A stretch of 39,052 nt of DNA. Source: Clostridia bacterium (GTDB taxonomy: Bacteria; Bacillota; Clostridia; Oscillospirales; CAG-272). The stretch is taken from contig JAFYPJ010000049.1 in the NCBI GenBank assembly GCA_017547545.1, forward strand, positions 1-39,052, written 5' to 3'. The notes below the pieces were generated by a model that ran no database searches, was not told the origin of the DNA, and saw only the letters and a program-made list of their open reading frames with translations. The translations under genes were made by a program, and so were the position numbers. This document shows, in pieces, positions 1 through 8,132 of this stretch. The stretch's first letter is position 1. Each line of letters opens with the position of its first letter.

Positions 1-105
1 CGGAGCAACGAAAAAACAAGTGATGACAGCAGCAAAAAATGCCGTAAACATCATAAAATTCTTTTTAATAAATATAAATAAGTTTTCAAAAAAGAACTGT
101 TTCAT
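1..105 (-). CDS. N-terminus of a membrane protein, cut by the left edge
   Basis: The first 35 codons are visible, starting at an ATG (103-105) preceded by AGAGG about six bases upstream. The peptide has a short lysine-containing stretch followed by a hydrophobic segment (residues about 17-34, MMFTAFFAAVITCFFVAP) that looks like a first transmembrane helix. The pattern of a short basic lead followed by a helix ending FFVAP recalls the N-terminus of SLC13/ArsB-type permeases, but that is a weak impression from a short fragment. It is transcribed away from the regulator at 300, so the space between the two is a divergent promoter region. Confidence 0.6.
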   Translation of the reverse strand, partial: MKQFFFENLFIFIKKNFMMFTAFFAAVITCFFVAP

Positions 106-225
106 AAAACCTCTTATTTTTTAAAATTGCGTTGAAATTATACCATAGTTTTTACCATTATTCAATAACATTTTTTTAACTCTTTATTTCTCGTTTTGCG
201 TGAATCATCTTCATGAAATAAGTTA

Positions 226-254
226 TTTACATTTAGCTTTTCCAGGGCTATAAT
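226..254 (+). promoter_or_regulatory. Sigma-A promoter of the XRE regulator
   Basis: A -35 TTTACA (226-231) and a -10 TATAAT (249-254) are separated by 17 bases. They lie 45 bases before the chosen start codon at 300. Confidence 0.7.
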
Positions 255-299
255 TAAAATACAAGGTTGCAACCGAATTCAGAATTAAGGAGTAAAACC

Positions 300-1415
300 A
301 TGAACGAAAATATCGGAATCAATATAAAAGAGCTTCGTCAAAAAGCTAATATGACACAGAATATGCTGGCAGAAAAATTAGGTGTTTCCTTCCAGTCGGT
401 AAGCCGTTGGGAAACAGGAACAAGCTATCCCGACATAACACTTTTACCCCTGATAGCTTCGGTTTTTGATGTAACCATCGACAGTCTTTTTGGTATAAGC
501 ACAAATGAGGTTGACAATCGTATAAAAGAATTTTATAACTGCCGCCGAAGCGGATATGACCACAAGCAACTCATTGAAGTTGCCCGTAATATTTGTAATG
601 ATTTTCCCAAGGAACGTGAACCAAAATATATACTCTTTGAGCTTCTCTCGGCACCCTGGTCTGACGAAAAAGAAAAGCAAGCAGGTATAAAATTAGGTTA
701 CGAGCTTATAAACAGCAGTTCCCCTGCTGACGACTGGCACACAACCGTTGTTATAGGTGATATGATAGCGATTCTCCCTGATGAAGGATTGGATGAATTT
801 ATTGCTAAATATACTCATGACCGTTCCCTTGATGACATGTTAATAACACGCTACCGCAGGCAAAAGGATGACGAAAAATTCTTAAAACAATATGCCAAAA
901 CAGTATATTTGGAATTATGGCACTTCTTTAATTGCTTTCATCTTCCGCTTCTCGGCATGCTTAAAGCGGAGGAGAGGAGAGCACATTGTGAATTCAAAAT
1001 AAAAATATTAAACGCGCTTACTCAATTTGAGGGAGATCCTTTGTCTGTTTTGGGTGACGGTGAGGTTGATATTTTCACTCTTTGGAGAATAAATTGGGGT
1101 ACACTTATGGCGGCTTTTACAAATAATGAAGAAGAATCTATTAAAATAATTCGCGAAGTTTTGAGTCTGTTTGATAAAATTCGATCTTTTCCCGAAAACA
1201 CTCCTCTTGATACAAGAAACCCGCTTTTTGCTCCCGTCAAAATATACATTGAGCATAAGCATGACAATAATTTTACAGATCTGATTCCCGAAATTACAAG
1301 CATTGGTGTTTCGGGAATCGCTCCCGGATTTATCAGATATAACCTTGAAACACCTTTCTTTGATTGGCTGAAAGGGAATGAAGAATTTAAAGAAATAATT
1401 GAAAAATTAAGTTAA
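300..1415 (+). CDS. XRE-family helix-turn-helix transcriptional regulator
   Basis: This is a 371-residue DNA-binding protein. Residues about 5-62 form a Cro/CI-type HTH: ELRQKANMTQNMLAEKLGVS is followed by the recognition helix FQSVSRWETG and the usual tail SYPDITLLPLIASVFDVTID. The remaining 300 residues are probably mostly helical, with many aromatic and acidic residues, and resemble the ligand or dimerisation regions of long XRE regulators in Clostridia; no enzyme motif is visible. The start at 300 is chosen because AAGGAG lies at 288-293, seven bases upstream; an in-frame ATG at 267 has no such site. The gene is monocistronic and faces away from the membrane protein at the left edge, which is a possible target. 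Its ligand is unknown. Confidence 0.85.
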   Translation: MNENIGINIKELRQKANMTQNMLAEKLGVSFQSVSRWETGTSYPDITLLPLIASVFDVTIDSLFGISTNEVDNRIKEFYNCRRSGYDHKQLIEVARNICNDFPKEREPKYILFELLSAPWSDEKEKQAGIKLGYELINSSSPADDWHTTVVIGDMIAILPDEGLDEFIAKYTHDRSLDDMLITRYRRQKDDEKFLKQYAKTVYLELWHFFNCFHLPLLGMLKAEERRAHCEFKIKILNALTQFEGDPLSVLGDGEVDIFTLWRINWGTLMAAFTNNEEESIKIIREVLSLFDKIRSFPENTPLDTRNPLFAPVKIYIEHKHDNNFTDLIPEITSIGVSGIAPGFIRYNLETPFFDWLKGNEEFKEIIEKLS

Positions 1416-1938
1416 ATATACCTGACCGATAAATTACATTTTAGTGGGGAGTTCAGTGGAGCGATATATCTTTTCGCATTTTTAAGACGGATAGTCTTAT
1501 AAATGCTGTTTATTAGCGATATGTTTGCCTACGGCAAACGCGATATAACCTATAGCAGCGATATAACCTCACTTCGATCGGTTGCGATATAATATAAATC
1601 CCCTACACCCCACAGATTTTCGTTGACACCGTCAATTCCTTCTGCGCGCCTAAAGTCTCTTGAACTCATTGAGTGTCTGCCGTTCTCACGGTATTGCTTA
1701 CTCCCACGCTGTGGACGCAAGCCCGTTCGGTATATCGCATCCGAAGGATATATCGCTCGAAAAATATCGCAAATCCCGTAGGGGATTTATATCGCTTTAT
1801 TGGGCTTAGCCCGATAAACTATAATTGGATATTGCAATATCCGCAAATATATGTTATACTGATTTTGCGTGAGGGGGCGACACCCATAACAAAAAACAGG
1901 CGGCAAAACACCGCAAAACGCAATCTATATCAAAGGGG
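1416..1938. other. Non-coding interval between the XRE regulator and the PLMP-like gene
   Basis: Apart from the GCGATAT element, the interval holds TTGAC-ACC-GTCAA (a small hairpin near 1622) and a near-repeat of about 14 bases, GGGGCGACACCCAT (1874-1887) and GGGGATGACACCCAT (1935-1949). The second copy includes the start codon of the next gene. An 89-codon frame at 1673-1942 runs through the repeat element and shows no protein-like features, so I do not annotate it as a gene. Confidence 0.6.
1459..1795. repeat. Nested inverted-repeat element made of GCGATAT / ATATCGC units
   Basis: Five direct copies of GCGATAT (1461, 1516, 1540, 1558, 1584) are followed, after a core of about 140 bp, by four copies of its complement ATATCGC (1732, 1750, 1764, 1789). 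Longer arms also match: GAGCGATATATC at 1459-1470 against GATATATCGCTC at 1747-1758, and an AATCCCCTAC-containing arm at 1584-1606 against GTAGGGGATTTATATCGC at 1778-1795. Small hairpins sit between units, for example TTTGCC-TAC-GGCAAA (1524-1538) and AAATCCC-GTAG-GGGATTT (1771-1788). The structure is that of a non-coding repeat or MITE-like element, or of a structured RNA. No transposase is present. Confidence 0.8.
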
Positions 1939-2667
1939 ATGACACCCATCGAAAAAAACATTATTGTTGTAGATGAACAAGGAAACGAATATAAGGCTAC
2001 CTACCCCAAAAGGGCAAAAGGTCTTGTTAAGAATGGCAGGGCACGCTTCATAGCTGAAAACAAAATATGCCTTGCGTGTCCGCCTGATAAAATAATGGAG
2101 GACAACCAAATGTCAGATAACATATCTGTAAATGAAAATATAGAACCAATAGCTGCAACTGCTCCTGACACAGCCGAAAAGCTGAGCGCGAAGGATATAT
2201 TTAACAGAATTTCCGAGCTGCAAAGGCAGATAACCGAAAACTCATACTATTCCCTGCACAGATTGGGAGATACCTTCTCATCGATATATGATCATGACGG
2301 TGTTTCTGTAGCAAGTGAGGAAATCGAGGTAATATGTCAGGTGTTCAAGGAGAGAGAAAAAACTCTTATAAAGATGCTTGAGATCTATGAGAGGATGTAT
2401 GCGGATCTTTGTGCAGGCAACCGAGAAACCAAAGGTATTGAATTAGTTAAGCTTTCGGTGGCCGCTGAGCTTGAATTGATAGAAACAAGCGGCTTGTCAA
2501 AAGATCGAAAGATTATAAAAATCAATGAGGCGATAGATAAAGGTAGAACAAGGATGACCGATGTGATTCTGCGTTCACAGTATGCTTTAAATCCAAGAAT
2601 ACTTGAAGAAAAATGCGAGACTTCAAAAGCACCCGAATCCGAAGTACCTCAGGAAAGTGACCAATAA
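1939..2667 (+). CDS. Small protein with a PLMP/RRXRR-like N-terminus and a helical remainder
   Basis: This is a 242-residue protein of unknown function. Residues 7-48 read as a short strand (NIIVVDEQGNEY), then YPKRAKGLVKNGRARFI, then a strand ending CLACPP. The pattern of VVD-x-x-G followed by xPxRAxxLxKxGRAxxx is that of the N-terminal PLMP/RRXRR segment of IscB-type proteins. No RuvC or HNH nuclease motif follows; residues 60-242 are predicted to be charged and helical. Two starts are possible. At 1939 an AAAGGGG abuts the ATG with no spacing. At 2110 (residue 58) a GGAGG stands eight bases upstream, which would give a 185-residue product without the PLMP-like part. The gene follows the GCGATAT element directly and ends at a strong hairpin. 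Reading as a gene is fairly sure; the domain relation is inferred by eye. Confidence 0.7.
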   Translation: MTPIEKNIIVVDEQGNEYKATYPKRAKGLVKNGRARFIAENKICLACPPDKIMEDNQMSDNISVNENIEPIAATAPDTAEKLSAKDIFNRISELQRQITENSYYSLHRLGDTFSSIYDHDGVSVASEEIEVICQVFKEREKTLIKMLEIYERMYADLCAGNRETKGIELVKLSVAAELELIETSGLSKDRKIIKINEAIDKGRTRMTDVILRSQYALNPRILEEKCETSKAPESEVPQESDQ

Positions 2668-2673
2668 CACAAA

Positions 2674-2698
2674 CCCCGTACGGAAATTCCGTACGGGG
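2674..2698. terminator. Hairpin terminator between convergent genes
   Basis: A 10-bp stem CCCCGTACGG / CCGTACGGGG with loop AAATT lies between the PLMP-like gene and the SLH gene. The bases after it on the + strand are T-rich (CTTCTCTTTT), so it mainly serves the + gene. Confidence 0.75.
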
Positions 2699-2712
2699 CT
2701 TCTCTTTTATTC

Positions 2713-4467
2713 CTACTCGGTAAAGCTCTTTATCATTTTAGCCGCCTGAGCTCTTGTAACTGTCATTTTGGGAGAAATAACAGCTTCGGTTTTACTTGTT
2801 GAGCCTATTATTTCATTACTTACTGCCCAATTTACCGCAGTTATCGCCCAAGAGGATACGGTATCTCGGTCAATATAAGCTTCAAGCACATCCGAATATA
2901 CCTTGTCATCGTTGGCATATCTGTAAAACAATGTAGCAATTTCTTCACGGGTAATCGAATTACCTGTTCCGAATTCACCGTTACCTATACCCTGTACATA
3001 ACCCTTTTCATATGCCCAGATCACAGAAGGACCGTACCACGAATCTACCTCCACATCACTGAATTTGTTTTCGGTATATTCACTTAAATCGTCTCCCGAT
3101 ACTCTTGCGAGTATGGTAACAAACTGTTCGCGGCTCAGAACACCGTCGGGTGAGAATTCAAGATAAGCTGTTCCTTGCATATATTTATTGAAAACGCAAT
3201 AGCGAACACCCTCTGCATACCATTCATCACGGTCGATATCTTTATAATCCGGTAACCCTTCAACGGGCATAGTTTCGCAAGTTGCTCCGCATGCTTCACA
3301 AATACGCATAACAGTACCCTGTTCACCGAAATCGGGCATAATGCTTATCTCCAGAACCATAGGCCCCTTATGCTTCGGCGTGGAATTAACATTGATTTCA
3401 TAATAAATGTCTCCACATTTTTTACAGGTATGCTTTATTTCCGTTTTACCTGTACATAATTCTTCGCTTCCTGTTTCAATTTCATAATCATGCTCGCACT
3501 CAACGAGACCTCCGCCCCAGTTGCATGCTGATTCACCGTTAACCTGTTCTAATTCAAAGCTTGCCTTTTCCACTACAGCGGAATTACAAATAGCACCTAC
3601 GGATATATAGCCGCTTTCTAAATCTTTAAGACCTGTAAGATCAACCTCTTCATAGTCGGATTTTTCTTCATTATATGCGCGTACATAATCAACACCGTTT
3701 ACATTTACTATATAACCCAGCTTTTCATCCGCCTTTATACTTACGGTTAATCCGTCACTTGTGTCAATATTGGCATATTCTCCGTTATAAAGAGATGAAT
3801 CGCCTGACGGATCATACGATAGCGGCATGATATCAGGATCTCCGTATGTGTAATATCTTGTAAAATTCCACTCGTAACCGAGATTTTCATTGTTTTTATA
3901 CTCACCGTCATAATACACAACAGTAAGAGTAGATGCCGTTTTGGAGTTACTGTAACTGTCTGATACATTATTCAAGGTTATACAAAGTCCCTTGCTTCCT
4001 TCGGCGATAAGATTGCGAAGTCCCTTTGCCAAAAACTTATCTGCTTGATCTAAACCCTTAGAATAAGGAATGTCTGCAATATAATCAACAACTTCCTGTG
4101 TCCAAAGAACCGATATCTGATTGCTGAAATTATTTTCATCAACCTTAAAATCAAATTCATCCGGCATAATGCGTAAACTCATTCCATCAAGAGCTGTTGC
4201 TTTTGGAGATGATATCAATGCTATACCGTATGCACCGGGAAAGGTATCATAATCGGGTATTTCTGCTCTTATACCGCCCTTTTCTGTTTCGGAAAATTTA
4301 AAACCGTCTATTTTAACATTGTCGGAAGCATCAGTAATAACCGTTCCTTTACGGCTTGCGTACTTTGCACCAAAGGTTTTAAAATACTCTGTTTGTGCCG
4401 AACCCGAAAAAACAAACATCGGTACCAACATTGTACATATCACAATAAAACATACTATCTTCTTCAT
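2713..4467 (-). CDS. Secreted S-layer homology (SLH) domain protein
   Basis: This 584-residue exported protein is probably held on the cell wall by three C-terminal SLH repeats (about 408-584), each with the usual aromatic and acidic motifs (for example SREQFVTILARVSG, TREEIATLFYRYAN, TRAQAAKMIKSF). It begins with a signal peptide (KKIVCFIVICTMLVPMFVF, then SGSAQ). Residues 30-315 look beta-rich and may bind a carbohydrate or other ligand. Residues about 320-400 hold repeated Cys pairs (CKKCG, CEACG) like the zinc-ribbon-type repeats found in large Clostridia surface proteins. A perfect AAGGAGGTG precedes the ATG. The gene is alone in its transcription unit. The exact role of the N-terminal region is not recognisable. 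Confidence 0.85.
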   Translation of the reverse strand: MKKIVCFIVICTMLVPMFVFSGSAQTEYFKTFGAKYASRKGTVITDASDNVKIDGFKFSETEKGGIRAEIPDYDTFPGAYGIALISSPKATALDGMSLRIMPDEFDFKVDENNFSNQISVLWTQEVVDYIADIPYSKGLDQADKFLAKGLRNLIAEGSKGLCITLNNVSDSYSNSKTASTLTVVYYDGEYKNNENLGYEWNFTRYYTYGDPDIMPLSYDPSGDSSLYNGEYANIDTSDGLTVSIKADEKLGYIVNVNGVDYVRAYNEEKSDYEEVDLTGLKDLESGYISVGAICNSAVVEKASFELEQVNGESACNWGGGLVECEHDYEIETGSEELCTGKTEIKHTCKKCGDIYYEINVNSTPKHKGPMVLEISIMPDFGEQGTVMRICEACGATCETMPVEGLPDYKDIDRDEWYAEGVRYCVFNKYMQGTAYLEFSPDGVLSREQFVTILARVSGDDLSEYTENKFSDVEVDSWYGPSVIWAYEKGYVQGIGNGEFGTGNSITREEIATLFYRYANDDKVYSDVLEAYIDRDTVSSWAITAVNWAVSNEIIGSTSKTEAVISPKMTVTRAQAAKMIKSFTE

Positions 4468-4495
4468 AGAAGAACACCTCCTTTTCTTCTTGTTA

Positions 4496-4524
4496 ATTTT
4501 ATCACAAGCAGTCCTTCAAGTCAA
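4496..4524 (-). promoter_or_regulatory. Promoter of the SLH gene with a palindrome over the -35
   Basis: Reading leftward, TTGACT (4519-4524) and TAAAAT (4496-4501) are 17 bases apart. The 12-base perfect palindrome CAAGAATTCTTG (4522-4533) overlaps the -35, a typical place for a repressor site. Confidence 0.7.
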
Positions 4525-4601
4525 GAATTCTTGTTGATTGTTTACATTTTTGAAACTTTTAAACAGCATTTTTTGTGTAATTTGCAGTATATATGTTCAA
4601 T

Positions 4602-4646
4602 AAAAAATCAGATTCCAATGGAATTTCATTGGAATCTGATTTTTTT
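4602..4646. terminator. Long bidirectional terminator after fucU
   Basis: A 19-bp stem (4602-4620 with 4627-4645) encloses the loop GAATTT and has A/T runs on both sides. It ends the leftward sugar operon and insulates the SLH promoter. No rightward gene ends here. Confidence 0.85.
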
Positions 4647-4648
4647 GT

Positions 4649-5074
4649 TTATATAACACCTTTTTTGATTATAAGATTTGCATATAATGCCTTTTCACCG
4701 GTAGCAACAACGGCATAAACGGTTTTTGCTCTTTCATAAAAAGCAAAGCGTTCAATTTCTTCAATACGAATGTTTTCACCCTCGTATTTCGCCATTGTTT
4801 TTTTGTATTCATCCCAAATGGGAGTTTCAACCTTATCACCGGGAACTACTTGCATAAGACCTGCGTTATATTCTGCATAGGTGTCAAGGGGGAAGAGTGC
4901 AAGAATTGCATCAAGCATTTCGTTTCCTCCGTGACCGTCACAGCGAACAACGCGGTTATTCATACTATGTGAGGGGAAGTTCCCGTCGGCAATTATAAGC
5001 TCATCGCCATGCCCCATTTCCGCAAGAATCTTCAACAATTCCGGCGGTATAAGAGGAGAAATGTTTTTAAGCAT
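4649..5074 (-). CDS. fucU: L-fucose mutarotase (FucU/RbsD family)
   Basis: It interconverts the anomers of L-fucose so that the isomerase receives its preferred form, in the cytoplasm. The 141-residue length fits the family. The FucU signature is visible near the N-terminus: GHGDELIIADGNFPSHS (residues 22-38), with the catalytic-type His in MGHGDE. A second conserved block, FYERAKTVYAVVATGE, lies near the C-terminus. The start has AGAGGAT eight bases upstream. The gene follows fucI by 11 bases and is the last gene of the operon before a strong terminator. RbsD is the close alternative, but the pairing with fucI and the NFPSHS sequence favour FucU. Confidence 0.93.
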   Translation of the reverse strand: MLKNISPLIPPELLKILAEMGHGDELIIADGNFPSHSMNNRVVRCDGHGGNEMLDAILALFPLDTYAEYNAGLMQVVPGDKVETPIWDEYKKTMAKYEGENIRIEEIERFAFYERAKTVYAVVATGEKALYANLIIKKGVI

Positions 5075-5085
5075 AAATTATCCTC

Positions 5086-6888
5086 TTATTTGTAAAGCGG
5101 TCCGTAGGTTGCACAAGCTCTGTAGTCCTGACCTTCCTTATCCATACCGAATGCATTCCATGCAGCGGGACGGAAAATATCAGCGTTGGGTACATTATGC
5201 ATACAAACGGGAATACGAAGCATAGAGCACATTGTGATAAGGTCAGCACCGATATGACCGTAGGAAATAGCACCGTGGTTAGCACCCCAATTATTCATTA
5301 CATCATAAGCTGTACAGAAGGGGCTGCCTTCCTTACCGTCACAACGGGGAGCAAACCATGTGCAGGGCCATGTATAGTCGGTTCTTGCCCAGAGCTTATC
5401 GGTAACCTCATCGGGAAGATTAACAGTCCAGCCTTCAGCGATCTGAAGAACAGGGCCAATACCCTTAACAAGGTTAAGTCTGATCATGGTAGCGGGCATT
5501 TCTGCCTTGGTTACGAAACGGGAGGAATATCCGCCGCCTCTGAAGTAACCGAGGTCAGCGTAGTTCCAAGTGGTGTTGTCCATAATTGCCTTCTGGTCTG
5601 CTTCGGTAACTTCCCACCACTTCTTCATGATACCGTTACCGTTTTCATCCTTAGCCTCACCGTTTGCATCAAGACAGCAAGCACCGGAGTTGATAAGGTG
5701 AATAAAGCCGCCGTTTTCCTTAGCTACACCCTCTACATCATAGCCTGTAGCTCTCTTAACAGCCTCAGGACTCCAATAGGTACGAACATCTGCAAACATC
5801 TGAGCACGGTTTGTGAGAAGCTTCATAAAGAGCATACCGAGACCGTTGAGAACATCATTTTCGGTAGCAAGAATGTAGGGCTCACGCGCGCCTTCCCAGT
5901 CAAATGAGGTGTTGAGCATAGCTTCGGGGAAATCACAGTTGGGATAGAAGTCTGTCCATTGTCTCTGGCCCTGGAAACCGGCCGCAATTGCATTATGACC
6001 AACGCGTTCCTCTTCACATCCTTCGGGAAGATTGGGATTGCCGTTCATAAGATCCTTGATAATACACATCATCTTAACAACAAATTCAAGATCCTCTTCC
6101 TTACGCTCAGGAGTTCTCTGCATACCCTCAGGGTTCTTATCAAAGCCGATCTTGGCATATTCCTTAGTCCATGCCATTGCCTTATCAAACTCAGCGTGAT
6201 CGTAGATACCCTCTGTCATACGGCGGATAATTTCAACCTCATCAACAGATTCAACACGCATACCGAGGTAGCTTTCGATAAAATCGGAATCAATAATAGA
6301 GCCGCCGATACCCATACAGATAGAACCGATCTGGAGATAACTCTTACCTCTCATGGTTGCAACTGCAACTGCGGCACGCGCAAAACGAAGGAGTTTTTCC
6401 TGTACATCTGCAGGAACATCGGTAACCTCATCAAGATTCTGAACATCGTGACCGTAGATGCCGAATGCGGGAAGCCCCTTCTGTGCATGTGTTGCAAGAA
6501 CGGACGCAAGATAAACCGCACCGGGTCTTTCTGTACCGTTAAAGCCCCATACGCCTTTGATGGTCTGGGGATCCATATCCATTGTTTCTGAACCGTAACA
6601 CCAGCAAGGAGTTACGGTAAGAGTGATGTCAACACCCTCACGGCGGAACTTGTCTGCGCAAGCTGCAGCCTCAGCTACACGGCCGATGGTAGTGTCAGCG
6701 ATAACAACCTTTACGGGATCACCGTTAGAGTAGCAGAGGTTTTCCTCAAATAATTTCTTTGCGGCATTTGCCATAGCCATTGTCTGGTCCTCAAGGCTTT
6801 CGCGTACCTTTAAGGGGCCTCTTCTTCCGTCAATGGTGGGACGGATACCGATAACAGGATACTGTCCTATATATCTGTTCTTTGCCAT
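5086..6888 (-). CDS. fucI: L-fucose isomerase (also acts on D-arabinose in the family)
   Basis: It converts L-fucose to L-fuculose, the first catabolic step, using Mn2+. The 600 residues match the full-length family (E. coli FucI is 591). Expected metal ligands are present: Glu343 in ATENDVLN, Asp367 in [10 protein letters not shown] and His538 in NWGANHGA. The N-terminal [20 protein letters not shown] is a hallmark. GGAGG stands nine bases before the ATG. It lies 133 bases behind the binding-protein gene, with a hairpin in that gap, and 11 bases ahead of fucU. Fuculokinase and fuculose-phosphate aldolase genes are not in this window, so either they lie elsewhere or the fuculose (ribulose) branch uses other enzymes. 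Confidence 0.96.
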   Translation of the reverse strand: MAKNRYIGQYPVIGIRPTIDGRRGPLKVRESLEDQTMAMANAAKKLFEENLCYSNGDPVKVVIADTTIGRVAEAAACADKFRREGVDITLTVTPCWCYGSETMDMDPQTIKGVWGFNGTERPGAVYLASVLATHAQKGLPAFGIYGHDVQNLDEVTDVPADVQEKLLRFARAAVAVATMRGKSYLQIGSICMGIGGSIIDSDFIESYLGMRVESVDEVEIIRRMTEGIYDHAEFDKAMAWTKEYAKIGFDKNPEGMQRTPERKEEDLEFVVKMMCIIKDLMNGNPNLPEGCEEERVGHNAIAAGFQGQRQWTDFYPNCDFPEAMLNTSFDWEGAREPYILATENDVLNGLGMLFMKLLTNRAQMFADVRTYWSPEAVKRATGYDVEGVAKENGGFIHLINSGACCLDANGEAKDENGNGIMKKWWEVTEADQKAIMDNTTWNYADLGYFRGGGYSSRFVTKAEMPATMIRLNLVKGIGPVLQIAEGWTVNLPDEVTDKLWARTDYTWPCTWFAPRCDGKEGSPFCTAYDVMNNWGANHGAISYGHIGADLITMCSMLRIPVCMHNVPNADIFRPAAWNAFGMDKEGQDYRACATYGPLYK

Positions 6889-6936
6889 TTATTTATACCT
6901 CCAAAATAATTTTAAAATGATATTAACAAAGCAATA

Positions 6937-6965
6937 AGCCACACCACAAAATTTGTGATGTGGCT
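6937..6965 (-). terminator. Intra-operon hairpin between the binding protein and fucI
   Basis: AGCCACA and its partner TGTGGCT extend, past one mismatch, into a further 5-bp stem with a 3-base loop. The bases after it on the - strand (TATTGCTTTGTT) are a poor T-run, so partial termination or mRNA end protection is more likely than full termination. Confidence 0.5.
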
Positions 6966-7021
6966 ATTACAATTTTAGTACATATTTGTTAATATATAAG
7001 AAATAAATTATGAACTAAACA

Positions 7022-8065
7022 TTAACCTTCATATACAAGATTATCCTTTATCATCTGATCCACATTATTTTCATCCCACCATGCTCCGGATATTTCTACC
7101 TCAGCATCAACATCCTTGCCCTCAATAGCAAAGATTGCCTGTTCAACTGCATTATAACCGATCTCATAGGAATTCTGTGCAACGGAGCCAATAAGCTCTC
7201 CGCCTTTATCCTCGCGCATCCATTCTATCTGCTTTGAACCTGCATCAAAGCCACAAAATTCAATATCATCATACTTTTCTCCAGCAGCACCCATAGCATC
7301 ATATACCTGTTTTACCACACCCTCATTAGTCATAAATATCGCCTTTGCACCCTTTTCAAAAAGAGCCTCAAGTGCTGCTTTATATGCATTTTCCGCATCT
7401 CCCGGTTTTACCTCAAGCTCAATTTTGAATTTATTTGCAGTATCGGCATTTTCGTTAGCAAGAGAGGTGAATTCATCTATAAAACCGTTGGCGCGGTCTA
7501 TACCTGTTTGAGTTTGGTCATGCTGGATAACACCAACAATAAAAGTTCCTTCATTATCGGCAATATCATCTCTTAACTCCTTGTAAAAATGTTCAGCCGC
7601 CAAAGCCGAAGCAAGGCGGTTGCTTGTGGCAACCGAGGCAACTATTGGATTCTTACCCGCATCATTCAAGGCTTTGATATCATTTTCCCATATACCCGAA
7701 TCAAATTGAACAACCGGAATCTTCTTATCATATGCCTGAATAAGCATATCCGAAAAACCTTCTCCGATTGTTGCAAGCACAAGAGCATCGGCATTATTTG
7801 AAAGAGCGGATTGAACCATTTCCTGCTGAGAAGGCAGATCTTTTGCGCTCTCAGAGGCAGGACCGCGGAATGTAATTTCATATCCGTATTTTCCTGCAGC
7901 TGCTCTTGCGCCTTTTTTAACCGACTGCCAGAAGGCATGACTTTCTCCCTTTGCTACCACAGCAATGGTTTTTGTATCCTCTTTCCTTGAAGCGCATCCG
8001 CAAAAACCGAAAAGAACGGATACACAAAGAATAAATAAAACTGTATTTTTTAAAAGCATTTTCAT
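7022..8065 (-). CDS. Sugar ABC transporter substrate-binding lipoprotein
   Basis: It captures a sugar outside the membrane and delivers it to the permease. The 347 residues carry a lipoprotein signal (KNTVLFILCVSVLFG, then FCGC with acceptor Cys24). The fold is that of the periplasmic-binding-protein family 1 (RbsB-like): IAVVAKGESHAFWQSVKKGA at the N-terminus, an IPVVQFDSG block in the middle and a C-terminal domain with FCGFDAGSKQIEWM. I start it at the ATG at 8065, eight bases after GGAG; a TTG just before it is too close to the site. It lies behind the permease gene (67 bases) and ahead of fucI, so L-fucose or a related pentose is the likely substrate, which is inference from context. Confidence 0.9.
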   Translation of the reverse strand: MKMLLKNTVLFILCVSVLFGFCGCASRKEDTKTIAVVAKGESHAFWQSVKKGARAAAGKYGYEITFRGPASESAKDLPSQQEMVQSALSNNADALVLATIGEGFSDMLIQAYDKKIPVVQFDSGIWENDIKALNDAGKNPIVASVATSNRLASALAAEHFYKELRDDIADNEGTFIVGVIQHDQTQTGIDRANGFIDEFTSLANENADTANKFKIELEVKPGDAENAYKAALEALFEKGAKAIFMTNEGVVKQVYDAMGAAGEKYDDIEFCGFDAGSKQIEWMREDKGGELIGSVAQNSYEIGYNAVEQAIFAIEGKDVDAEVEISGAWWDENNVDQMIKDNLVYEG

Positions 8066-8132
8066 CAATGAATCTCCTTAAATCTTTATTACGCTTATAG
8101 TATTGGCAAATATACAAATATTTACACAAATA

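Noticed and set aside
1459..1795. CRISPR array
   Set aside because: The repeat units are seven bases long, irregularly spaced and change orientation; there are no cas genes.
1673..1942. 89-codon frame overlapping the start of the PLMP-like gene
   Set aside because: It runs through the GCGATAT repeat element, has no ribosome binding site and no protein-like pattern.
5197..5907. 236-codon frame antisense to fucI
   Set aside because: It mirrors the strong codon bias of fucI on the other strand, has no ribosome binding site and resembles no family.
7589..7801. 70-codon + strand frame inside the binding-protein gene
   Set aside because: It is a shadow of the - strand gene with no ribosome binding site.
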